Program-made: the position numbers and the translations under genes
Notes under the pieces: generated by a model
The model's database searches: none
Seen by the model: the letters and a program-made list of their open reading frames with translations, nothing else
Told to the model about the DNA's origin: nothing
Part shown: one piece after another, positions 18,830 through 29,553 of the stretch
How the letters are laid out: each line of letters starts with the position of its first letter
Position numbering within the stretch: position 1 is the first letter of the stretch
Source: Zymoseptoria tritici IPO323
Taxonomy: Eukaryota; Ascomycota; Dothideomycetes; Mycosphaerellales; Mycosphaerellaceae
Assembly (NCBI RefSeq): GCF_000219625.1
Contig: NC_018201.1
Location: 328,179 to 392,178, forward strand
DNA: 64,000 nt
Direction: 5' to 3'

Positions 18830-19950
18830 CTCCGGTATGGCGGTCGATGTCGGTCTCGGTTTCGGGTCGCCTTTTTTGCGGCGTCGCTTCAAGCCCCTTT
18901 TCTATACGCCTCAGCTCGCGCATTGCCTGCAAGAAACGGTTCCATTATGCGAAACTCTAAAACCTTAACGGAACCTCAGGAAAGCAAATCACCTTTCTGT
19001 CTCCAAGAGTGACTGACGTCAATGTCGGCTTCGCATTCGTCGTCCTGCTGAACGGCTTTAAGGGTTCAGAGGGCCTTTATCGCGGTTCGATACTCAGACA
19101 ACGTGCGATGTTAACAGAGATGGATGTCCGCCTGCTGACTTCGGATATTTGACTACCTTGACGACCAGATGTCTCAGCCACAAATGGCACAGGCAAACAT
19201 GCTACCCGTGCGAAGCAGAGACACAAACGCTGCAAGATGAAAGCAGATCAACAAGTTCACGCAAGTGCGAAACATGCGCTTGGTGTGTACCTTTGGACCT
19301 TCCTGTCGTCTTCGTGGCCTGCGTTCCCTCGTCGTTCTGAGCTCTTGAGGCTGACCGTAGCACAGACCTTATTGTGTGTTCTCGGCCTTCAACGCTGTCA
19401 AGATGGAAAGAAGACGGGGGGGGGTACAAAGCTGCGAATCGCCACATTTCTGATGAGGGGAGACCGGCTGGGAGCAGCAGATCCGCGCATCCACATGCAT
19501 TCTCGCACTTTGACCATGTCCAGAATCAATCACAAAAATCCCAGAATCTTCCAGCCCGCGATGGTTCAGCCTTGGGAAACAGTGCGGATCATCTCTAAGC
19601 ACTAACATATAGAGCAGCACTTCGAATCGCTAGTCGCAACAGATGACTCTTACACTATTGCTCAGACGACACTCGCGCTCAATGGAGACGCTTCGCATAC
19701 TCTGCTATCTGCGATCGTTGCAAGTTGCCCAGCTCCTTAGTGACCGACAGACCGTACTGGATGCTGTTGATGGGTATCCCGCGCAGACGTGCGCCAGAAT
19801 CACTACGCTGTGACGCAAACCGAGCATCTGCCCTTTCTAAGATAAGTCCGGGAAAAGGTCGCGACCGGATTATGTTGGGCTCCTCGCAAGTCCTATGTGG
19901 ACTTCGTCCCGAGATGGGACTGAGTCACAGGGGCCTTTATGAATGACTGT
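18830..19950. other. Intergenic or 5' exon region, no supported gene
   Basis: The first part may hold the unresolved 5' exon of the minus-strand gene (candidate ATGs near 18910-18945 on the minus strand). The rest has only short frames. A run of eight G's occurs at 19417-19424. Confidence 0.35.
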
Positions 19951-20973
19951 CTAGCATAAGGTATGGAGCTCTCCTTTGTTGTCATCAGCGCGGACATCGG
20001 GCTTGCCGAAAGGCGCACAGCCGCAGTCGTTGGGTCGCCAGTTTGGTCCGTCTGGCTTTGCCAACAGGGCGCTCCGTATGGCTCGCAGTTCGGCCACGTC
20101 GGGACACAGCCAGATCTTTCCCTCGGCAGTCTTGCACTTTCGCTGAGCGACCGACAGCTGAACCTGGTCCGGGGAGAATCCGGAGGTTGTATGTAGCGCG
20201 GCGCACGAGTTGCAAGTCCTCTTGCCAGTTTCCACTTCCTAAGATGCGAGGCACGCGATGATGTCGGGATGGAGTAGAGCAGTGGCTTGCTTCTGCTCAA
20301 GACGCGCAATCTCTGCTTTGCGAATCGAGTGGACAGAGACTTTGGCAGCCGCGGTACCAAGATCGAAGAGATTATATGAGGAGCCGTTGAAGAGGGCCAC
20401 GCAAGCAGAGGCCAGGGAGACCATGTCAGATAGCTCGAGAAGGGAGACGACAAGGTCGAACAGATCGGTTGGGAGTTGCACGGGAGGCGTAGTAGACTGC
20501 TTTGATAGTCGCTGCGCAGAATCGACGCCATATTGCAGGTATTGACGGGGTAAATTCCGGGCGTAGGCAAGTTCTATTTAGTACTCTGCATGCATAGACC
20601 GCTTAATGTCTGATGTACGAGACAGAGATGTTGCTGCTACGAAGTCGATAAGGTGGTTGACCGTCGGCGTCTTCGGTTTTCTGTGGCTGACATTGTACGT
20701 CGGCAGCGATGACGAGGAAGATGCTGCGGCGATTGTTTGCTGAGAAAATAGCTCGCGAATGGAAAGGGGAGCCAGTCTCCGACTGGTCCTCGGACTAGCC
20801 GGTGATAGAGGAACCGGATCAGCCGATGATGGTGGTGTCGTTAGGCAAGCCAGTGATGGAGGGGTCGTTGGCTGCGACGACGATGGCGACGAGGGCGACG
20901 ATGACGGCCCAGGAGAAGGCGACGATGCGCGAGCACGCTTGCCCAGCACGCTCGAAGTAGTGTTTCCCGGCAT
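19951..20973 (-). pseudogene. F-box protein gene interrupted by one in-frame TAG
   Basis: Exon 1 (20973-20619) starts at an ATG and encodes a Ser/Pro-rich disordered region ending in a helical stretch. Exon 2 (20573-19951) joins through a phase-compatible 45-nt putative intron. Exon 2 begins with an F-box-like segment (LPTDLFDLVVSLLELSDMVS, then SLASAC and LFN). After a helical part it continues as a Cys-containing region (TCNSCAALHT, then RKCKTAEGKIWLCP) of the kind found after F-boxes in fungal proteins. The frame is continuous except for TAG at 20241-20239, codon 230 of 325. A CAG codon there would restore continuity, so one CpA-to-TpA transition explains it. F-box proteins recruit substrates to SCF ubiquitin ligase. 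The intron is short and its branch site is weak. Confidence 0.6.
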
Positions 20974-21820
20974 GTTCGTGGGAGCAATAGTGGATTGATC
21001 TTCGTCCAAAGTGCGAGTGTGGTGGTAGAGAAGAGGATGATGGAGGAGGCCGTTGGCGGGAGAGGACTTTTCCCATCGCGCGGATCGGCGGAGGAATGCG
21101 TGGTATGGGTGACCAATTGCTATGTGTCTTAGGTCGTTGGTGCACACGAGTCTTGAGCGCAGGTTCACTGTAGGATCTCGGTCCGCAGGCCGGGATGTTC
21201 GCAGCTGCAGCAGTCGATAGCGTGGTGAACATCGTGCGGAGACTGCATAGCGCTTCCGACGATGCCCGCGGCGTTCCTGTTTAATCAACGCTGATTGAAT
21301 TTTGAGGTTCCGTGTCCCTTGCGTTTGTCCTAAAGTTCGATTAGGGAACCGGGACCCATTCCCAGCAGCATGGCACGGGCGGAGAAGTCGCATGTCTTTC
21401 CACGCGGAACCGCCAGGTGCTTGAGACTTGCCGAATGTCTGTTGTGTCTTGACCAGGAGTCGAACGACAATGGAATGGCAGATGCATGAACTGCGCACAT
21501 CGTTTGCGACATGAACGCAAAGACGCCAGGCGATGAGAATGCGTACGCATGTCTCACTGGACCGCCCGGTGAGTCCATTAAAAAGTCCGTTCCTCCCCGT
21601 GGAAGCACTATTCTAGCCATCATTAGCTTCCTTTATCATCAACATTCCTGTTCCATCCAAACCTTCAGGACCAATCACCTTCTACAAGCGTTTGGTGTTT
21701 CCATTAGCTTATTACTAACCAACCAAACAAATACCCATCCCTCGAAGTTACTGCCTCTCCTCCGACGCAACCTCCATCGGTTTAATTAGGCTTCCGGCTA
21801 GCTCTATTTCACACCTCTTC
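20974..21820. other. Intergenic, no supported gene
   Basis: This interval is upstream of the F-box gene. Longer minus-strand frames here are extensions upstream of its ATG, and short plus-strand frames are not coding-like. Confidence 0.4.
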
Positions 21821-22240
21821 GTCGCATACGCCAGCGCCAGCAAGAAATATCTCCAACGATGTCGACTCTAATTCCGCACAGTCCGTATCGCTCGGACGCC
21901 AACTATGCGGCTGGTCGATCGTTACCTTTACCAAGATCAACTCCGAGTCACTGCGCTTTGCAATGTCTAAGACAGTAACGGAGAAGCTCGCTCGGTCCTG
22001 CAATGTCTTCTCCTTAGCGGCAAAGAGATAGAGCAGAACGAACTAAATGGGCTCGACGTGCAGCTACAGAAACTCGATGCTTGCATTCGCCACCACCTGA
22101 GCACCGCTCTGGATCTGTTATTTATAAGCATGCTATCGTCGAATAAGCAGATGATAAGGCGTGCAGTAGCGATGGTGGCGGAACAGATGGCGATAACAGA
22201 TGGCGATGCTAGGCTACTATACTCGCTCTTAAGTAGCTAA
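21820..22240 (+). pseudogene. Broken gene fragment abutting the RIP block
   Basis: Two coding-like stretches follow each other in different frames. One ends about 22030 and contains a hydrophobic segment (LCGWSIVTFTKINSESLRFA). The next runs from about 21990 to a TAA at 22238-22240 and is a Leu/Gln-rich helix (ELNGLDVQLQKLDACIRHHL and a Met-rich end). No intron in the right phase joins them. Mutated transposon sequence begins immediately after the stop. It looks like the remnant of a host gene damaged or truncated by transposon insertion. The helical pattern resembles the N-terminal adaptor region of fungal NLR-like or SNARE-neighbour proteins, but that is weak inference. Confidence 0.4.
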
Positions 22241-22259
22241 TTCTACGTCTATATATATA

Positions 22260-23700
22260 TAAGGGTGTTAGTAAGCTTCTAAATCGCCCTACGTTCCTTC
22301 TTATTCTTAGGCTTCTTTAATACGCTCTTTATTAGCCGTCTTATCTACTACTAGTCGTTAGAGATAATAGAGGTATCTATACCGGCGGTAGAGGGTCTAG
22401 CGGTACTTAGCCTTAAATCGTCGTCGTTATTAGCGGTAACTAGCCGAGAGCTATCGCTAAAGTAGACGTATTTACCCTTAGGCTCTTAAAACTTCTTTAA
22501 CACTAGCGAGGGATCTAGTAGATAAAGGCTAGTCTTACGGAAGCTAGAAGCGATGTTAGCTAGTATAAACGCCTTCTTATAAGCTAGCTAGAAGAGCCGG
22601 AAGAAGTTACGCTTTATAACTACTAATAGCCCTTTAGACTACTAGATAAAGCGTAATAGCTAAGTACTATAGTAGCTAGATAGTGTACTAAAGATACTAA
22701 CATCTAGAGGTTATAGGCGGTATATTAAATAAGGAAGAAACACTATAACGAAGATCCGGTGTTTTATAGAACTATAAGAACGCTATGTTTACGTATAATC
22801 TATAGCCGTTAATAATAAGTAGTCTATAGCCTCTACCTACCTTCTACCTTGTTTAAGGCTCGAATATCTTTATAAGCTAGTAGAGTCTAAGGCTATTGTT
22901 AGTCTAGCCCTTTAGTAGTAATGCGAAGAAGGTATAGTGCTCTTTAATATTAAAGTCCTATAGCTACGAGGACTAGATGTTGCTAGTTACTACCTTATAT
23001 ATTAATGCCGGTAGTAGTAAGGTTAGGTTAGTATAGATATACGCTATTAAGGTAATCTATTTACGACTACCGTCTTAAATATTACTAATAAGCCGGCCTA
23101 AGAGCAAGTAATCCTTCGTAAATACCCGTCGTATCTTCTAAAGTATACTAATTAAGAAGCCCTTCTCGTCTATATTATAGGTATTATAAGGCTTAATATT
23201 ATACTACTCCTTCTTACTTTTAATTATATCGAAGTAGGCCTTATATTACCTTAAAGAGTCCGCCTTCTTCCTACTCTTATCTAGTAGATTAAGGTATCTC
23301 GAATCGATGTGCTTCTTATACCTTCTTACGAACCGTCGTACCTATTTCCGCTCTAGCCTAACCTTTATAATGTCGTAAATAAAGGTAAGAACTATTACCG
23401 GTGTCGGTAGAATGCCTCTACGTATAAGGGTGTCGATATAGGCTACGAGGGTACGCTCTTATTAGTATAATAAAATCGAGTTATTCTTATCGCGTCGGGT
23501 ACGAGATTCGTTAACCTTACGCTATCGTCGAGATAAAGTAGTACGGTAGACTTTATACCTCGTCGTAATTTCTAAGATATTCTTTACCTCTACCTCTTTT
23601 AGCTCCTTTAATATATTATCTATCGGAGCTATAGTTATAGTATATTAATTCGTAGAAGATTAGCTAATATTATAGATTTCGACGTTCTCGAAATTCGAGC
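22260..23700 (-). pseudogene. RIP-degraded Fot1/pogo-type transposase (DDE_1)
   Basis: Read on the minus strand through TAG/TAA, one frame shows the expected order for fungal Fot1-like transposases. A helix-turn-helix N-terminal part comes first. Next is a basic region, then the first catalytic Asp in NIDEKGFLI (about 23140-23170), a segment matching the RxWIT-type strand, LLPALIYK (about 22995-23020), and GRGYRLLIING (about 22800-22830). In that last motif the second catalytic Asp appears as Asn, a G-to-A RIP change. These proteins cut and insert at TA dinucleotides. The copy is unquestionably inactive. Element ends and TIRs were not resolved because both strands are mutated. Confidence 0.8.
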
Positions 23701-24899
23701 GTATATAGCGTAGCCCGTATATAGCTTAGCCCTCTCTTCTAGCGTAAATATAACCTAGCTTAACTTTAGTAATAGTAACCTAGCTACCTCCGGACTCGGT
23801 AAGACCTATACGGGCTTTATCGAGAGTACCGGGCGTAAGAGGAAGCGTACTACGAGATCTCCTAAGATCGGCTAAGCTAACTAGACTACTTAATAGTACT
23901 ATTAGAAATCGGTAGGAAGGAATCGAAAACATAGACTTAGTACGGACGTTTCTTAGCGATTTAGGAGCCGGCGGTAATTTTATATCGATACTCGCTTTAG
24001 GTCTAGAGTATAATAAAGTAGTAGATAGGCTTTAAATCGAGGTCGAAGCGCCTAGTAGGTAAGCGCGAGGGTGTCTAGATATTTAGGTAAGCGTAGTTTT
24101 AATACATCTAATATAGTTAACTCGGCGGTTGTCCTACTCTTTACGCTAGTTTATAACTCCCGAGGTCGATATATATCTCCGTTATCTCCGCTATAATTAC
24201 CGTAGGTCTAGGATACGTCGCTATAAACCTCTTATAGTGTCCTAGAATAATCTTATTCTAGCAAAATCGTTAGCGGCGTAGAACGAGAACTAATTATTTA
24301 TATAAGTAATAGTTATAGATTAGGTATTCTTAAGACGGAGAAAATAGACTTAGAAGTAAGGTTAAATCTTATTACTAAGGCGGAGCCTAGGATCGTGTCC
24401 TATATTATAGTTTAGATTACTACCTTAATTCTTATTTCTTATAATTATAATACTACTACTACTATTATCGCTAATTACTTATATTATTACCTTTATAGTA
24501 GTAGAGTTACTCTATCGATAATATTAATAATTATATATAAGTACGCGCGCTAATACGCTATTTAGTTAGATAAGTATTATTTTCTTTAACTCTTAAAACT
24601 CTTATTTATACTACTACTTCTACTACTCTACCGCGCGCGCTCGTAGCTCGCTCGTAGTATAATATATATAGCTCGTAATATCGTACCCTTACGTATACGT
24701 AAAAATAACTAGTTAGATAGTACTTAATACGGAACTTAGTAAGGCTTACGACCCCGACTACCTACGCGGACTCTCTCTCCCCGATAATAATAACGATAAG
24801 CTAGCGACTATATCTACTATAGCTATTACTCCTACTCCTTAGCTACCTACCGACCTCCTCGTCTATAATAAGTCTACTATAGCTACCTCTATAGACTTC

Positions 24900-25560
24900 T
24901 AGTATATCTCTAACCTCTAATAGAATAATACCCTCTTTAGAGTATAGAGCGTAAACCGTAATACGAGGAAGAGCGGACGTTAGATACTTATAAGATATAA
25001 TTATATATATAGAGTTATAGAGACGGACGAAGGTAATATAGCTTATACGGCTCTTAGTAAGGCTCGTAGGCTAATAAATAATAATAGGTATTCTAGCGGT
25101 TACTAAGTACGGCTAGTACGAGGATTACGGACTCGACTATAAGACTTCTAAGACTCTCGCTACCTATACTTACTACTACTATAAGAGTAAGCCTCCGTAT
25201 TCTACTAGAGAATAGATAAAGATTAAGAAGGAGCTAGTAGAAAAGAAGTCTATATTAAAGGAGGCTATTAGTAGTATATATAGTAAGATAAATATAGCGT
25301 AGGATAAGATTACTACGTTAGAGTCGGAGGTATCGGATTTAAAGCGTAAGATTAGTTGTTTAAAGGGTATAAAAGGTTAGCTAAAGGAGAAGCTAATTAA
25401 GAAGATTATAGACGAGGTTAATAACGTATAAAGTAAGTTAAAGGCTACTATTACTAAGATTAAGTAGTCGGTACTATAGTATTAGCGTACTATTAATAAG
25501 AAGTTTAGTAGACTAGGCGTAATAGATTAATAGATAGATCGATTTAGCCTACGTACCCTA
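24900..25560 (+). pseudogene. RIP-degraded coding remnant with coiled coil
   Basis: Reading the plus strand through TAG/TAA gives a continuous frame. It starts with a mixed Arg/Tyr-rich part (about 24960-25110) and ends in a long heptad-like Lys/Glu/Leu/Ile region (about 25200-25500, for example TLESEVSDLKRKISCLKG). I cannot name the family. It may be the N-terminal or accessory protein of the element whose integrase-like gene lies on the opposite strand further right. Confidence 0.45.
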
Positions 25561-25700
25561 TACGAGTACTACGAGCCTACTCGTTAATATCTAAATAAAT
25601 ATGTTTAATACTAAATATCTCCTTAAATCCCTCGTTCTTATACTTATAAGCTAGCCGTTTTAGCCTACGAGCCTACTACGTACCGTTCTAAAGGAAGAGA

Positions 25701-25806
25701 ATTAAGATATTAAGATATTAAGATATTAAGATATTAAGATATTAAGATATTAAGATATTAAGATATTAAGATATTAAGATATTAAGCTATTAAGCTATTA
25801 AGATAT
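25701..25806. repeat. 8-bp tandem repeat, about 13 units
   Basis: The unit ATTAAGAT is repeated about 13 times, with two ATTAAGCT variants near the end, inside RIPped DNA. Confidence 0.9.
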
Positions 25807-26067
25807 ACGTTTATTACTCCTTCTAGCTACGAGCTAGTCTATTTACTCTACGAGTACGTAACGAGTAAGTCGCTAGTAGCGTATATTTATTAGATCGTAT
25901 ATATTAGTTCTTCTAGTTAGCCCTACCCTTCTTAGTAAGCTTAATAGTCCTCTCGCTCCGTCTAGTACTAATAGCTACCGGCTTATTAACCTTTTTCTTC
26001 TTCTTTATATTATACTACTAAACGACTAGCTCGGCGACCTCCTCTAGTATCTCTAAACCCCCTTAAC

Positions 26068-26130
<63 letters not shown>
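26068..26130. repeat. (TAG)21 microsatellite
   Basis: Twenty-one uninterrupted TAG triplets sit in the RIPped block. It is the sequence expected if a (CAG)n tract were fully converted by CpA-to-TpA change. Confidence 0.95.
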
Positions 26131-26132
<2 letters not shown>

Positions 26133-26539
26133 CTACTAGGCTTCTTCGCCTTTAAGTTTAACTAAGGCGTTAGTATCGTTATTATTACTAATAAAGAGGG
26201 TATTATCGAATCCGAAGGGATCGCTAGCGCTAGCGTACTAGCTACTACGGAGGTAATCGTCGAAGGTATACTATTCTCCTTAGCTCGGTTTATAGTAGCT
26301 TTCTTAGCCTTTACTATATTACCTAAGCTATCTATATTAGGGTCGAGTAGAATATAGTCGTTAGGCTAGCTTACTAGTAATAATTAGAGGTTGCGGCTAG
26401 TAGAGCATTTAGAGCTAGAGCGTTACTAAGGTAGAGGGCTAGAGCGCTCGCCCTACGAGGTTACGAGGAGCTAAGGGTAGCGCGAGCTATATAAGAACGG
26501 CTCGCGAGCCCTATAGACTAATCTATAAGCGCCTTACTA

Positions 26540-28300
26540 TTACTACTAGACGGACTACTAGACGGGCCTACGTCTATCGTAAGGTAGCGTACTTCCGGTA
26601 CGAGCTAGCTTATAAGTAGGTAACTCTAGCCTATAAGGACTTTCTTACTATCGATACTAGTATAGCTATTAGTCTATATAAGGGGATAGTAAATAATACT
26701 ATCCTTATCCTTAAATATACGCCCGTTAGGGTATAGGATAGTCCTATCGGTCTATACGTCGTAGCTAATTATATACTAGAATATAGGCTCGCCGTTCTTC
26801 TTTACGGAGCGTTTTAGGTCTATATATACCTAGCTATTATTATAATTCTTCTAGCCGCTAGCGTAGATAACGTAAGTAATCCGAACGGTTGCTTAGGGAG
26901 CCCTACTAGTTATCGATAGATTAAACAGCTATATTATCCTAATCGTAGTATTTATAGTAGCTACGTTATTAGCGCCGAGCTTAATAGGCTAATTCCTACT
27001 ATACTCCCTTATTAAATAGATATCGTAGTAGGGCTTCTTATCTCGCTACTACCTCGTAGCTATACTCTCGTTTAGTAGATACTCTAAGAAGAGCCTTCTA
27101 TAGGCATGTTTCTTAGCGGCCTTAAGAATAGTATCTATCTTAGTAATAATACCCTAAGCTTACTATAAGATCTTATTACGTTTATCGGAGTATACCGGCG
27201 TTATATTATCGTCGGCGTCCTTACTATCTATAAGCTCCGGATCTATAAGAGTAATAGTATAAAGAAAGTACTTAGTAGTAAATAGTAGTAGTAGCTTATC
27301 CTCGTTATCCTAGGTACTACTTCTTATACTCTTATTATTAGCTAATAGCTCCTTTAAATAGTTAGCCTTCTTAGCCTCCTTTAATAAGTTAGTAGTAGCG
27401 TTAGGTAAATTATAGGCCTTTATCTTAGCCGCTTTCTTTATCTTAGTATTTATACGGCTCTATAGAATATATATACCTTTACGAGTACCGGAGCTAGGAG
27501 GGGTAGGCTAGCGCTCGTAGTTACTTATAGGGTCGCTATTATTACTTGCCGGAGCTACTCGCGAGGGTAAAGGGTAGCTATAGAAGCTATAGTTCTTATT
27601 ACCGAGGGAAGTATAAGAGGTATAGGGTAGTACTATAGAGTTACGGTAGAATTAAGAGGTAGCTATAAGACGGCTATAGATAAGGAACGGAGGTAAGTAG
27701 AAGGAAGAAGAAGGCTAGGAGGGTAGGAGGATATAGCCTTATATATTATTTAATTAAATATAAAGCTATTAGCGCGGAAGAAGTCCCTTATACGGTTACG
27801 TAGCTATAACTTAGTACTCTTCGGAGGGGTCTAAAACTCTACGAGCTCGTTATTAGCCGTAAGGTAATAAGTAGTAGTATCGCGGAGGTATAGATATATA
27901 TCTATATAGATCTTATCCTTATTAGTATCTAGCTCGCGACTATCGAGCGTCGCCGGATAGCTACTAGCTACTACTATCTTAGTAGCCTATAGTAGAGTTA
28001 GTAGAGGAAGGTATATAAGAAGATCTATAAATAGTTAGCTTATTATAGTACGTAAAACGCTCGGAACGCTAGTAGGCTAGTAGTAAGCGCTCGATCCCTA
28101 TACCGCTCCTTAACTCTAGTATACTCGTAGTAGTACGTAAGCCGCTCGTAGGGAAATACTAGCTAAATTAAGTATACTAATCTACTATCCGCTAGATACG
28201 CGGATACTCTATATTAAGGTATATTCTATAATCCTCTATAGTACTAGGAGGGTAGTCGTAGTTATAAGTAGGAATCCTAGGTAAGTACCCGTCGACTTTA
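26540..28300 (-). pseudogene. RIP-degraded open frame of unknown family
   Basis: On the minus strand a frame stays open through this interval when TAG/TAA are ignored, and the residues are well mixed. Recognisable pieces are LRNRIRDFFRANSFIF (about 27750-27810), a Lys/Ala-rich helix AAKIKAYNLPNATTNLLKEA (about 27390-27450) and a Tyr-rich C-terminal half. It may be the C-terminal part of the integrase-like gene upstream or a separate gene of the same element. It has no named domain. Confidence 0.45.
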
Positions 28301-29540
28301 GGCTACTTTTAAATACCGTAGTTGTTATAGCTATTAATAGATAGCTCGACTATAAACCGGAGGATTAGAACGGAGATAGTAAGGAACGCTATATAGTTAG
28401 CTCTACTATCCTTACTATAGAGGCCTTTATTATAAAGCCGGTAGAAGAAATTACGCTATTAATTCTATCCTATAGCTATACTTAGACCCTAGAAGCGCTC
28501 TATCGTTTAATTACTCTTACTTATTATATACTAGAAGCTATTACGGAACTTAATATTCTTACCCTCCTAAAGTTTATAGTAGAAGAGGTAGATATTAGCT
28601 ATTAATAGAGTCTTTATACTATAATCCGCTTATATTATCTATAGAAGGTAGTAGAGCTACGAGTATAGGGACGTATAGTAACGAGCCTACCTTTAGCGTA
28701 AAGCTAAGTTCTTAGACTATATCTAAATACTACTTAGAAACTAAGAAGACTATCTTAGCTATAGTACCTACGTAAATCTATATAATCTTCTATATATATA
28801 TATTAATATAGGCGTAGAAGTAGATACTAAAGATCTTAAACTTATAGTAGGTATCTACTAACTATATATAATTAGGACCCTTAGCCTTTAGATAACCGCG
28901 CTTAATACCCTTACGACTACCCTTCTAGTAAGTATTATAGTCTATAGGATTAAGGGAATACGCGATCTTAGCTATACGATCCCTATAAGTAAACGAGCGT
29001 TAGCGTATAAGCTAGGCGAAGGAGTTTATAAGTAAGGAAAGTAGCGTAAATTATAGTTTATAAGTAGACAAATCTAGCCTATAAGTAGACGTATCCTACT
29101 TACGAGCGTACTTATAAGTATATATATAGACCTTCTAATAATATTATATTCCTTCTATAGGTACCTTACTAATTATTTATATCTATAGTTATCTAACGTA
29201 CTACCTATAATCGTCCCCTCTAATATCCTCTATATAACCTTATTATATTTAGGCTAGTTATCTCTTAGGATCCTTTAATATAAGCCTAGCTTCTTCCGGA
29301 TATCTACTAATTACTATAGGCTAATCTCGAAGCTATTCTTCTTTAGGTATCTTAATAGTAACTTATCTATTATATCCTACTACTAGAAGAGCTCCTTAAT
29401 CCTTATATATAGTAGTATCTAATAGTCCTTATCTTAATAAATCCTCGGATATATAGATAGCTACTACTAAGCTAGTATCTATCTAAACGTTCGAGGCTTA
29501 ATAGCTACTTACTACTCTTCCCTTAGCTATTAAATAACGT
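28300..29540 (-). pseudogene. RIP-degraded fungal integrase-core (rve) transposase
   Basis: The minus-strand frame, read through stops, matches the layout of the stand-alone 'integrase core domain' proteins found in many fungal genomes. A helix-turn-helix-like N-terminus (about 29250-29500) comes first. A core then starts GPNYI, with a Val-Asp and a Tyr-rich strand (about 28800-28890), followed by IYVGT and a helix. A second block has the NQRIE-like position (about 28500) and the GLYSKDSRA segment (about 28400-28430). Catalytic acidic residues are partly replaced by Asn, Tyr or Lys. Intact members are presumed DDE-type recombinases of the retroviral integrase fold. The assignment rests on motif order recalled from the family, not on a search. 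Confidence 0.6.
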
Positions 29541-29553
29541 CGTCGTTGTTACG

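Noticed and set aside
19893..20570. 225-codon minus-strand frame
   Set aside because: Overlaps the F-box frame on the same strand; the other frame carries the F-box-like and Cys motifs and is the real one.
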